The translations under genes were made by a program, and so were the position numbers. From Paraflavitalea pollutisoli (lineage in GTDB: Bacteria > Bacteroidota > Bacteroidia > Chitinophagales > Chitinophagaceae), in contig NZ_JARKMX010000008.1 in assembly GCF_029360705.1 (NCBI RefSeq), positions 682,001 through 746,000 of the forward strand: a stretch of DNA of 64,000 bases. Reading direction: 5' to 3'. The notes beneath the pieces are model-generated. The model was not told the origin of the DNA and searched no databases. It saw only the letters and a program-made list of their open reading frames with translations. Below, in pieces: positions 43,703 through 51,877 of this stretch. Every line of letters starts with the position of its first letter. Position 1 is the first letter of the stretch.

Positions 43703-44019
43703 AAATATAAATATTGAGTATGATTGAATTTGTTTTCCTACCGATGCAGGCCGCAAAAGCATTACTTATTGTATGGACTGATTGGCAAATCAAAATAATC
43801 GCTTATCCCATGTTGGGGAAAGCGTTAAAACACCTTTATCCTGTTGTTTACGTAAAATGGGTCTTTTCACCCGCTGCCACTTTGCCGCCAGCGCTGTTCG
43901 CAAGCCTCCATCCCTCCCAACAATCATCGTTTTTAATGTGTTTTTCATCGTTGCAGCGTGTCGTGGCACAAAATTTTTAGGGAGGTCTCCAAAGTTTTAC
44001 CAAACCCATTCTTTTTTTC

Positions 44020-44457
44020 ATGAATACCTTACAGAGCGTATTGCTCGCAGATGATGATGCCGATGACAGAAGCCTTTTCAGGGACATCCTGAAAGACCTT
44101 GGATTGAGACCCGCCCTGCATACGGTAGACGATGGCGTAGCACTCATGACCTGGCTCAATAACGCCAAACAACTCCCGGACGCACTTTTCCTGGATTTCA
44201 ACATGCCCAAGAAAGACGGCCTCAGTTGCCTGCGCGAGATCAAAGCGGATCCCAACCTGCAGCAACTGCCGGTGATCATCTTTTCCAATTCCGACAATTT
44301 TGCCCTGGTGCAAATGATGCTCGATGAAGGCGCTGCCTACTTCGTACGTAAACAGCATGGCTACAACAAGATGCTCAAACTGGTCAACAAACTGTTCTCC
44401 CTCGACAAAAGGTCGCTGGCAGACAGAAAAGAGATGAATGATTTTGTGATCGTATAA
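44020..44457 (+). CDS. Single-domain response regulator
   Basis: This 145-residue receiver has the acidic pair at Asp11-Asp13, phosphoacceptor Asp59 in LFLDFNMPKKDG, and Ser/Asn at the usual Thr/Ser site (IIFSNSDN). It has no output domain and no kinase gene beside it. The C-terminal extension (LDKRSLADRKEMNDFVIV) is not part of the fold. It resembles receivers of phytochrome-type kinases. It converges on the glycosyltransferase gene. Confidence 0.9.
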   Translation: MNTLQSVLLADDDADDRSLFRDILKDLGLRPALHTVDDGVALMTWLNNAKQLPDALFLDFNMPKKDGLSCLREIKADPNLQQLPVIIFSNSDNFALVQMMLDEGAAYFVRKQHGYNKMLKLVNKLFSLDKRSLADRKEMNDFVIV

Positions 44458-44468
44458 GCAGTAAGTAG

Positions 44469-45566
44469 TTAGTCCAGTTGTACAACACGGCCCTCCGGCC
44501 AATGCGTCAGCAGTCCTTTACCATACCCTAACGGGTTTACCTTGTTCTGGTGCTTGCGGTTGTGCAATAACCGCTGCCTGCCCAGGAAACAGGATCGGCC
44601 CAGCAGCAGTTGATCCATCAATTCGCCCGGCTGCAAACGGTAAAAGGCAGTTCCTGTAGCGGCCGTCAGTTCCGTAGCCGACTCATGCGTCAACTCGTCG
44701 ATCACTTTTCCCTGATGACTCAGGAACGTAATGCCCCGGTGACTGGCTTGATACGCCCCTGTCTTCAGATCGGTGAGCCGAACGGTGCAGGGATGGGCAC
44801 CCGGCAGACTGTCCATCAGCGGGGGCGTTTGAATGCTGATGGTGGGGGCGATTACTTTAAATCGTTCGAAACGGTTATCGGTGCGCAGGTACCAAAGCTC
44901 CCACCCCGTTCGCTCGCCAGCGCGTAGTAGCATCGTGGCCATCAGTTTGCGGGTAATACCACTTTGCACCCGTAAGGCATTCGTATGCTGTATAGCCGAG
45001 AGGTATTGTACATTACGGATCACCGTCTTCCGGATACCCGACTGGATCATCCGGTGCTTGAGGTCCTGGTCTTCAAACCCGTAGTCAATGATGGTTTCAT
45101 CATAGCCATGGAACTGGGCAAAATGGCTGGTGCGAAGGCAAAGCCTGCCCTGTACATCCCACCACTTGCGGCCCACATCCGTCCACGGTGGTGCCAGGAA
45201 CAACTGCTCACTACGGTGAAACCATCGGTTCACATACTGGGCGAATCCGGCGCCGGTATAGTTGTCGGCATCCACACTGATCAACACATCGCCGGTTGCC
45301 AGGCGAAACGCCATATTCTTGGAGTGACTCATTTTGAACAACTCCGGAAAATCGGCCTTATAATATTGCAGGGTACCTGTCGCCAGGTATTCTGCCAACT
45401 CGTTCATCACCCACTCATGCAGATCATCTTTGGAACCATAATTTAATAAGACAAACTCTAGTTGAGGGTAGTCGATATTGTCACGGATATTCCGGATCAG
45501 TGTTTGTTTCAGGTGCTCGGTACGGTTCATGCAAACCGTACAAAAAGACAGCTTATAATAGTTCAT
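44469..45566 (-). CDS. GT2-like glycosyltransferase
   Basis: This 365-residue protein has an N-terminal GT-A fold: YYKLSFCTVCMNRTEHLKQT (nucleotide-sugar binding start), LEFVLLNYGSKDD, and the metal-binding DAD in VLISVDADNYTGAG (about 94-105). A later EDQD segment (DYGFEDQDLKHRM) resembles the galactosyltransferase C motif that follows the donor site. The last third is less conserved. There is no membrane segment. Acceptor unknown; no glycan cluster surrounds it. Confidence 0.83.
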   Translation of the reverse strand: MNYYKLSFCTVCMNRTEHLKQTLIRNIRDNIDYPQLEFVLLNYGSKDDLHEWVMNELAEYLATGTLQYYKADFPELFKMSHSKNMAFRLATGDVLISVDADNYTGAGFAQYVNRWFHRSEQLFLAPPWTDVGRKWWDVQGRLCLRTSHFAQFHGYDETIIDYGFEDQDLKHRMIQSGIRKTVIRNVQYLSAIQHTNALRVQSGITRKLMATMLLRAGERTGWELWYLRTDNRFERFKVIAPTISIQTPPLMDSLPGAHPCTVRLTDLKTGAYQASHRGITFLSHQGKVIDELTHESATELTAATGTAFYRLQPGELMDQLLLGRSCFLGRQRLLHNRKHQNKVNPLGYGKGLLTHWPEGRVVQLD

Positions 45567-45846
45567 GATATTGGATTACTATTATATGTACGAATGACAA
45601 CCATTCCCGGATGCATGATTCAAAATGAACCGATAGCAATACTTGGACGAAGTGAAATATATTTTGAGCGGTATGATCTTTGTATTAAGTTTCTTACTAA
45701 ATTAGTGTCGTAATCAACTCGTCTACCTCGAATCTCCAGCGTCTAATCGATTCTCGCAACCATCAGTAGTTAGAACAGCACCAAACATTAGTAGCGTTTT
45801 TTCGTATCCCCCATGGATACCATCATTTATTCCATTAAACCATTTT

Positions 45847-46242
45847 ATGAAATATTTGATCATCGCGCTACTTTTATTGGGTTGTTCCAAAGATGAACCT
45901 CCTTTTACCGTAACGTATGAGCCGGAACCGGGCGGAGGCTATACAGGAGGTAACTATCCCCCCGATAATCAATTCACAACTATTGTCCGCTTTTATTCTA
46001 CAGATTCGTTAATGTGTAAAAACTATTGGCTGACGGTCGACAATGGCAGCGACATCCCGATCAAGTACAGCAGTAAACTGCCGCATTGCCGGGATTCAGC
46101 CTTCGAATCAGTCACCCTCTTGCAGGAGGTGCGCTATATATTCCGCATCATGGATTACGACAACAACAAGGTGATCGACACCTTTATGTTTAGAATGCCG
46201 AGAAATGGATACGCCTGCATGAGCTTTAACCTGAATAGATAA
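45847..46242 (+). CDS. Small hypothetical lipoprotein
   Basis: This 131-residue protein has a short signal peptide with lipobox LLLGC, followed by a Pro/Glu/Gly-rich linker (PPFTVTYEPEPGGGYTGG). The rest is beta-rich, with three Cys residues (MCKNYW, HCRDSA, ACMSF) that could form disulphides. No family is recognised. A terminator lies 35 bases beyond the stop, so it is a single-gene unit. Confidence 0.7.
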   Translation: MKYLIIALLLLGCSKDEPPFTVTYEPEPGGGYTGGNYPPDNQFTTIVRFYSTDSLMCKNYWLTVDNGSDIPIKYSSKLPHCRDSAFESVTLLQEVRYIFRIMDYDNNKVIDTFMFRMPRNGYACMSFNLNR

Positions 46243-46276
46243 AAACGAAATAGCCCAAAGGGGTTTAATGGGAGAC

Positions 46277-46313
46277 AGGGCGGACGTTTCTACGTGGCGC
46301 CCTATTATTTTTT
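46277..46313 (+). terminator. Intrinsic terminator after the small lipoprotein gene
   Basis: AGGGCG (46277-46282) pairs with CGCCCT (46298-46303) around a loop that holds an ACG/CGT inner stem, followed by ATTATTTTTT. Confidence 0.7.
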
Positions 46314-46780
46314 ATCGATGTGCTATTCGTTTAGCGTAGTCACGAGCACCAGGTCTATAGCCAGTCTCCTGGCATAATTGTCCCCTATTTTCTACAACAC
46401 CAGGGCTTGGTTGACATGTACCGAGGTTTCACCTTCAGCTTAACGGCCACGAAGAGAATTTTTCCAACCTATCAGCACAAGATCGCTACCCACACCTGTT
46501 TACTTGTCCGCCTAATACAACTACTAGCTGACAATCAATGAAGCAGCCAACTCAATCACCTACTTTGAAAACGTTGCTTCTCCCTTATCTTCTTGCCTCG
46601 ATGGTTGTTTTGTTGCAACAACTGTTCATTTACTCCCACTGTCATTCAACACCTGCCAGCATGCTGGCACAATAAATTTATCTCTTGCGTGGATGGCCCA
46701 CTCTCTTATCCTCGTTGGCGGTCGCTGCCAGGCCTGACTGCCCATCATTGAAACAGCATTGTTGTATAAAACCACGTAAT
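46314..46780. other. Intergenic region before the OmpA gene, no gene seen
   Basis: No coding frame or RNA could be supported. The stretch probably holds the promoter of the OmpA-family gene; an in-frame upstream start at 46685 has no signal-peptide logic. Confidence 0.5.
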
Positions 46781-47647
46781 ATGAGATTAATTCGTTTGTC
46801 ATTGGCCCTGCTATTGCTGGCCGTTATTGGTCAGGGTTGTATCAGTAAGAAGAAGTATGAAGCCCTGAACACCGATTATGAAAAGCTCCGGGAATCGACC
46901 CGCGACATTAACAGTAAATACCAAACCAGTCAACAAAGTCTGGCCGGTGCCACAGCTCGCGTCACCAGCCTGGAAGACCAGATCGCGCAACAAAAGGCTG
47001 CATTGACAGCTTTGCAATCCGCCCTCGAAAAATGTCTGGCCGGTGCCAACCAGGGTAATGTCAATGTATCCAAACTGGTAGATGAGATCACCGCAGCCAA
47101 CAAGTATATCCAACACCTGGTGAATACCAAGAACAAGAGCGACTCGCTCAACATGGTGCTCACCAACAACCTCACCCGCTCCCTTAGTCGCGAAGAGCTG
47201 AGTGATGTTGATGTGCAGGTATTGAAAGGAGTCGTGTATGTATCGCTATCCGATAATATGCTGTACAAATCCGGCAGCTATGAGATCTCCGACAAGGCAG
47301 GCGCTACCCTCTCTAAGATTGCCAAGATCATTACTGATTACAAAGATTACGACGTGCTGATCGAAGGTAACACAGACAATGTACCCATCTCTAAACCGAA
47401 TATCCGCAACAACTGGGACCTGAGTGCGCTCCGGGCATCGTCTGTGGTGCAGGCGCTGCAGACCATGTACAGTGTAGATCCTAAACGCCTCACTGCAGGC
47501 GGACGCGGCGAGTACAATCCGGTTGCTGATAACAACACGGAAGATGGTAAGGTCAAGAACCGCCGCACCCAAATTATCATTACGCCCAAGCTCGACCAGT
47601 TTATGGAGCTCATTGGCCAGGCGCCCGATGCCGATGGTAAGAAGTAG
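46781..47647 (+). CDS. OmpA family outer-membrane lipoprotein
   Basis: This is 288 residues from the ATG at 46781 (MRLIRLSLALLLLAVIGQGC, lipobox IGQGC). After the anchor comes a coiled coil (about 22-95: KKKYEALNTDYEKLREST ... SLEDQIAQQKAALTALQS). The OmpA domain (about 145-260) binds peptidoglycan: LIEGNTDNVPISKPN, NWDLSALRASSVVQAL and RLTAGGRGEYNPVADN, then NRRTQIIITP. It thus ties the outer membrane to the cell wall. It stands alone with a terminator behind it. Confidence 0.92.
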   Translation: MRLIRLSLALLLLAVIGQGCISKKKYEALNTDYEKLRESTRDINSKYQTSQQSLAGATARVTSLEDQIAQQKAALTALQSALEKCLAGANQGNVNVSKLVDEITAANKYIQHLVNTKNKSDSLNMVLTNNLTRSLSREELSDVDVQVLKGVVYVSLSDNMLYKSGSYEISDKAGATLSKIAKIITDYKDYDVLIEGNTDNVPISKPNIRNNWDLSALRASSVVQALQTMYSVDPKRLTAGGRGEYNPVADNNTEDGKVKNRRTQIIITPKLDQFMELIGQAPDADGKK

Positions 47648-47688
47648 GTTAGGTTAATATAGCTTTCGGGGTTACACCCATCGCACAA

Positions 47689-47720
47689 AAGCAGGCTGCC
47701 CTTGGCAGCTTGCTTTTATT
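47689..47720 (+). terminator. Intrinsic terminator after the OmpA gene
   Basis: AAGCAGGCTGCC (47689-47700) pairs with GGCAGCTTGCTT (47704-47715) around CTT with one G-U pair, and TTTTATT follows. Confidence 0.8.
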
Positions 47721-47878
47721 GTTATTGGCCGATCCCTTTGGCACACGCAACAACGAAGTGCCTAGGTGTCGGGCAGCATTTGGTGTACTATGTACTTTCC
47801 ATAAATAAAAAGTTCCCTCCAGCTGGAGAGAACTTGTATTGTTTTTCATGGCTGTAATAGCTTTTCTGGCGCACCTCC

Positions 47879-47966
47879 TGTTGCCTGTATTCCCCGATGC
47901 CTTCACGCCTTGTATTCCTGTATTCCTTGCTGCCTTGTTCCCTAGTTGCCTCGACGCCTTTACGCC
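47879..47966 (-). repeat. Octamer-periodic repeat, 11 units
   Basis: Read on the minus strand, a GG begins every 8 bases over 11 units (one step is 9), with units such as AAGGCGTA, AGGCAACT, AGGAATAC and AAGGCATC. It runs into the last two codons of the SRPBCC gene. The same octamer type occurs at 61005-61052 and, in short form, at 57819-57838. Confidence 0.7.
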
Positions 47967-48469
47967 TTCGCCGCTTTCTTCGCCAACAGCTCGTCGAGGT
48001 TGCCCAGGCCCATCGTAAAGCCTTCCTGGAAGCCCATCTTGAGCAAGGTTTCGATGCCCTCTTCAGTGGGCGAGGTGATATCGATCGTCACTTTGGTGCC
48101 GTCGGCTACAGACACAAATTGCACATGCCACGTCATGACTGGCATTTCCTTGTTGACCTGGCCGTTGTCGTCGGTAAAAGCATCTTCACCAGTAAAGCTT
48201 TTGCCGGATTCGATCTTCTTATAATTGATCACCGCACCATGTCTCTCGCCTTCAGGACCCACCATGAAATAAGCCCATTTACCTCCTTCTGTAAAATCCA
48301 TGCTTTTCGTCTCTGCCTTCCAGGGCTTGGGAGCCCACCACTGATCCAGCAATTCGCTTTTCGTCCAGGCAGCCCATACATCGGCTACCGGTGCATTGAA
48401 TTCTTTGATGACCTGCATCTTTTTGTTGGCCAGGTCTTTGGTGAACTGTGCTGTTTTGTTGGTACTCAT
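47960..48469 (-). CDS. SRPBCC family (AHSA1-like) protein
   Basis: This is 169 residues from the ATG at 48469; the longer frame upstream overlaps the ArsR gene too far. It is a helix-grip START/Bet v1-like domain with [40 protein letters not shown] and the long C-terminal helix ([20 protein letters not shown]). Such proteins bind a hydrophobic ligand, though the ligand is unknown. The ATG overlaps the stop of the ArsR gene by 4 bases, so the two are translated together, as in many ArsR-SRPBCC pairs. The tail (LLAKKAAKA) runs into an octamer repeat. Confidence 0.9.
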   Translation of the reverse strand: MSTNKTAQFTKDLANKKMQVIKEFNAPVADVWAAWTKSELLDQWWAPKPWKAETKSMDFTEGGKWAYFMVGPEGERHGAVINYKKIESGKSFTGEDAFTDDNGQVNKEMPVMTWHVQFVSVADGTKVTIDITSPTEEGIETLLKMGFQEGFTMGLGNLDELLAKKAAKA

Positions 48470-48786
48470 GATTTTTTGTTTTTTATGTTTTTCAATACGT
48501 TGTCCAATTGATTGAAGCGGGTTTCCCACAACTGCCGGAAAGGTTCGAGCCAATCGGCCACTACCTTCATTTTTTTCGCGTTGCAGTGATAATAGATCTC
48601 CCGGCCTGCCTGCTCCTGCCTCACCAATCCTGCATCTGCCAATACCCGGATATGTTTTGATACGGCTTGTCGGCTCGTGTCGAAATGCGCTGCCAGCGCG
48701 TTGGGCGTCATGGCCTGTGCAGCCATCAACAACAGGATGGCCCGGCGGGTGGGGTCGGCAATGGCCTGGAAAACATCTTTTTTCAT
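48466..48786 (-). CDS. ArsR/SmtB-type winged-helix repressor
   Basis: This 106-residue protein is a winged helix: [40 protein letters not shown] (recognition helix) and [19 protein letters not shown] (wing). It lacks the Cys pair of metal sensors, so it is the metal-free type that partners SRPBCC genes. Two similar palindromes lie upstream and are likely its operators. It is transcribed with the SRPBCC gene. Confidence 0.92.
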   Translation of the reverse strand: MKKDVFQAIADPTRRAILLLMAAQAMTPNALAAHFDTSRQAVSKHIRVLADAGLVRQEQAGREIYYHCNAKKMKVVADWLEPFRQLWETRFNQLDNVLKNIKNKKS

Positions 48787-48803
48787 GGTCGTTTATTTTA
48801 TCT

Positions 48804-48845
48804 GCAACTCACTGGTAGCAAATCTACGTGCAACCCGTTGGTTGC
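48804..48845. promoter_or_regulatory. Twin palindromes, candidate ArsR operators
   Basis: The site GCAACC-cgtt-GGTTGC (48830-48845) is a perfect inverted repeat, and GCAACT-cact-GGTAGC (48804-48819) is an imperfect copy with the same layout. Their centres are 26 bases apart. Both lie within 60 bases upstream of the ArsR start, as expected for cooperative binding of a dimeric repressor. Confidence 0.65.
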
Positions 48846-48977
48846 GCGGGGGGCGTTCGCGACATTATCAGGGGGTATATGAGGCAGGGTAAAAAAAGGT
48901 GCAAGGAGGATGCCGTAGCGGAAATGGCCCGTGGCGGGAGAGGCTCCCCACGCCACGGGAAAATATAGGTGGATTCG

Positions 48978-51548
48978 TTACAAAAGTTCTACAAAACCGG
49001 TGGTACCCTGTACACGGATCTGTTGGCCATCTTTGATCAGTCGGGTGGCAAGTTGTACGCCCACCACAGCCGGCAGTCCATATTCACGTGCGATCACGGC
49101 ACCATGTGTCATCAATCCGCCCACTTCAGTCACCAGTCCTTTGATAGACACAAACAAGGGCGTCCAGCTGGGGTCGGTAAAAGTGGTGACCAGGATATCT
49201 CCTTCCTGCAGATCGGCTGCAGAGAGGTCTGTAATGACCCGTGCGCGCCCTTCCACCACTCCGGCCGATACCGCCAGCCCGGGCAGGGCACCAGCTGGCA
49301 GCGTAGCGTGTTGATACGATCCCTGAATGATCTCCCCCGCTCCCGTCATCACGCGGGGAGGTGTCAGTTGTTCAAAATGTTGGAAGGCTGTTTTGCGTTC
49401 AACGATCAACGATCGATCGACCTGCCTGGTTGTCATTACGGCTCGCAGCTCTTCAAAATACAGCCAGTAAATATCTTCCGGCGTTTGCAATATGCCCGCT
49501 TCCGCCAATGTCCTCGCTTCGCGCAGCAAGGCTTGCTTATAGCAATCATACCGGTTTACGATAAAGTACTTGGGGTACTCCCGGTAACCGGCGAAATGAC
49601 GCAGTTGATCGATCATGCGTTCCGTGTCGATTGCTTTCTGTACTCCGTCTGGCAACGCGCGCAATCGTTCCAACAAAGCAGCCTTGTGTTGCAAAGCTGC
49701 CGTAAGTCCTTCCGCAAACCTGCGCCCGCTGGCCCCAGGTGTCTGCTGGTGAACATTCCCCAATAGCAGCGGCACCAGTGCCAGGGGATGCTCCTTCCAA
49801 CGTGTTCGGGTAATATCGATCTCTCCCGGACAACGCATACCATATTGCTCCAGGAAGGAAGTGATTGCCGCTTTTACCAACGCGCCACCTTCCATCTCAG
49901 CAAGTCCTTCCAGGAAATCATCGTGTTGTGCTTCCTGTAAATAATGGATAATAGGTGGATGGAGTCGCACTACATCGGCCACGTCCAACAGGGCCAACCC
50001 CATTTCGGCCGTGATATTGTTGGGCACCGATTGGGCCAGTGGATCTGCTGCATGCACATCACCCAACCACGCTTCGATGTGTTCGTTGATCCACACGGCG
50101 GCATTCATCGAAGCCATGATAGCGGGCAAACAGGCAGGTCCCTGGATATACGATTTCAATCGTTGCATGTCTTCCTCAATGAACGACAACAAGGCTCCCC
50201 CCGACAGTTCTTTGATCGCCACCCGCAGGCTGGCGATGGAAGCCTGCCCCTCCCCGATTAAATGATTGACTACCGAAGGATCAAGCGTTGTAAACGCTTG
50301 CTGGGATGAAAGAGCAGCCACGCGCGGTTGTACAGCGTCTGCGGGTTGCACAGGCTCCCGGGGAATGACGTCTCCCCGCGCAATCAAGGTTTCCAGCGCG
50401 CTTTTAATGAGCGGATCCGATTTGCCCACGGAGTTCAGGACGGCCGCCCGGCTCTCCGCCGACTGCAATAGCGGGGCAACATCCACAAACAAACGCCCAC
50501 CCGCCGTACGCATCGTGGGTGGCGCCATCATGAGGAAAAAAGACAATCCCAGGGGCCTCATCGCATCTGTCATCATCTGCTGGTGGCCCACCGATATATA
50601 GACCCGCGGCTGATCACCCTCTACCGCAGGAATAGGAAACAAGCTGGTAATGGGGCGGCTCTGTACAATGTAAAACCGGCCATCGGCCAGGCACCATTCG
50701 ATGTCCTGTGGACAGCCAAAGAACTGTTCGATACGCCGGCCAATAGCCGCCAGTGGCAATACCTCCTCTTTCGACAGTACCGGCTCCGACGACACAACAC
50801 TCGTTGCCTCCGCCGCCTGATGCGTACCAATCTGCTGGCTCAACAGCTCACCATTGCGCACCCTGTAGTGATCGGGATTCACGCGTCCGCTCACCAGTGC
50901 GTCGCCCAATCCACGTACGGCATCGATGGCGCATACCTTCCGGTGACCCGACACCGGATCAGCCGTAAACAATACGCCCGCTGCCTGCGGGTGCACCATG
51001 TATTGAACGATCACCGCCAGCTGCACGCTGCGATGATCAAATCCCTGTTGCTGCCGGTAACTCACTGCCCGCTCCGTGAACAAGGAAGCCCAGCAAAAGC
51101 GCACATGCTCCAGCACCGAAGAGAGGCCAGTGATATGGAGGTAGCTGTCCTGTTGGCCCGCAAAAGAAGCCGTGGGTAAATCCTCTGCCGTGGCACTGGA
51201 GCGTACCGCATACGTTTTATCAGCACCATATTGCTGCAACTGCATGCCGATCGCGCGTTCGATATTGACTGGAATAGGCGTTGCCGTAATGGCCGCCCGG
51301 ATCGATGCGCATACGGATATCATAGCAACACGGTCATGCGCCTTCACTTGCGACAGCGTCTGCAGCCAGGCATCGATGCCTGGCACAGTACGTAGCATCG
51401 TAGTAAACGCTTCGGTGGTAACACAAAAGCCATCCGGCACCAGCAAATCATCTACCGTCATAAGTTTACCCAGGTTTGCTGCTTTACCGCCTACCAGGGC
51501 TGCCGTGGATGAGTTGATAGCACGCAAGTCGATAACAAAAGGATGCAT
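48978..51548 (-). CDS. Rifamycin phosphotransferase-like enzyme (PEP synthase superfamily)
   Basis: This is 856 residues from ATG 51548; the frame extends to 51773, but that part covers a terminator. The ATP-grasp domain lies at about 1-310 (GGKAANLGKLMTVDDLLVPD, YAVRSSATAEDLPTASFAGQ, VQYMVHPQAAGVLFTADPVS, EWCLADGRFYIVQSRPITSL). A middle part carries YISVGHQQMMTDAMRPLGLS, as in rifampicin phosphotransferases. The swivelling His domain is C-terminal, with catalytic His near 813 (GGLMTHGAVIAREYGLPAVV). Length and order fit RPH (about 865 residues), which moves a phosphate from ATP to rifamycins. The ATP and His domains are shared with PEP synthases, so the substrate is inferred. Two terminator-like hairpins lie upstream. 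Confidence 0.85.
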   Translation of the reverse strand: MHPFVIDLRAINSSTAALVGGKAANLGKLMTVDDLLVPDGFCVTTEAFTTMLRTVPGIDAWLQTLSQVKAHDRVAMISVCASIRAAITATPIPVNIERAIGMQLQQYGADKTYAVRSSATAEDLPTASFAGQQDSYLHITGLSSVLEHVRFCWASLFTERAVSYRQQQGFDHRSVQLAVIVQYMVHPQAAGVLFTADPVSGHRKVCAIDAVRGLGDALVSGRVNPDHYRVRNGELLSQQIGTHQAAEATSVVSSEPVLSKEEVLPLAAIGRRIEQFFGCPQDIEWCLADGRFYIVQSRPITSLFPIPAVEGDQPRVYISVGHQQMMTDAMRPLGLSFFLMMAPPTMRTAGGRLFVDVAPLLQSAESRAAVLNSVGKSDPLIKSALETLIARGDVIPREPVQPADAVQPRVAALSSQQAFTTLDPSVVNHLIGEGQASIASLRVAIKELSGGALLSFIEEDMQRLKSYIQGPACLPAIMASMNAAVWINEHIEAWLGDVHAADPLAQSVPNNITAEMGLALLDVADVVRLHPPIIHYLQEAQHDDFLEGLAEMEGGALVKAAITSFLEQYGMRCPGEIDITRTRWKEHPLALVPLLLGNVHQQTPGASGRRFAEGLTAALQHKAALLERLRALPDGVQKAIDTERMIDQLRHFAGYREYPKYFIVNRYDCYKQALLREARTLAEAGILQTPEDIYWLYFEELRAVMTTRQVDRSLIVERKTAFQHFEQLTPPRVMTGAGEIIQGSYQHATLPAGALPGLAVSAGVVEGRARVITDLSAADLQEGDILVTTFTDPSWTPLFVSIKGLVTEVGGLMTHGAVIAREYGLPAVVGVQLATRLIKDGQQIRVQGTTGFVELL

Positions 51549-51646
51549 AGTGATTGTTTGTGTGATGAGGTAAACGCGGCACTGAAGGTAAGGGTCGATG
51601 AGGTTGCAGACCGCAATTTGGAAGAGAATGTTGCTGCGATCACCAT

Positions 51647-51676
51647 AAAAAAAGCCGGCTCTGCAGAGAGTCGGCT
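51647..51676 (-). terminator. Strong intrinsic terminator or attenuator before the RPH-like gene
   Basis: On the minus strand AGCCGACTCT (51676-51667) pairs with AGAGCCGGCT (51662-51653) around CTGC, followed by a run of T. It lies 99 bases before the RPH-like start and could act as an attenuator if transcription enters from upstream. Confidence 0.75.
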
Positions 51677-51780
51677 TGCGCCTTTTGCTGGGTAAAACAG
51701 CCAACGGGTAGTATTGTTCAATGGCAGTGAAAATAGTCGCAATAGCCCCTTTAAGCGGATGCAACACGCCCATGTCACCA

Positions 51781-51811
51781 CAAAAGAGGCCGGCCCCTTG
51801 CGGAACCGGCC
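51781..51811 (-). terminator. Intrinsic terminator after the GH36 gene
   Basis: On the minus strand GGCCGGTTCC (51811-51802) pairs with GGGGCCGGCC (51797-51788) around the GCAA loop with two G-U pairs, followed by TCTTTTG. It lies 67 bases after the alpha-galactosidase stop. Confidence 0.7.
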
Positions 51812-51877
51812 CTGCCTTTCTATTGTAAACAACTGCCGTACAGAAAAGCCATGTTGAAGGTCGACCATCGGGCCTGC

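Noticed and set aside
46685-46780. Upstream start for the OmpA gene
   Set aside because: It would put the lipobox 50 residues into the protein; the ATG at 46781 gives a normal signal peptide.
51549-51773. N-terminal extension of the RPH-like protein by 75 residues
   Set aside because: The stretch contains a strong hairpin with a T-run and does not match the family, which begins at MHPFVIDL.
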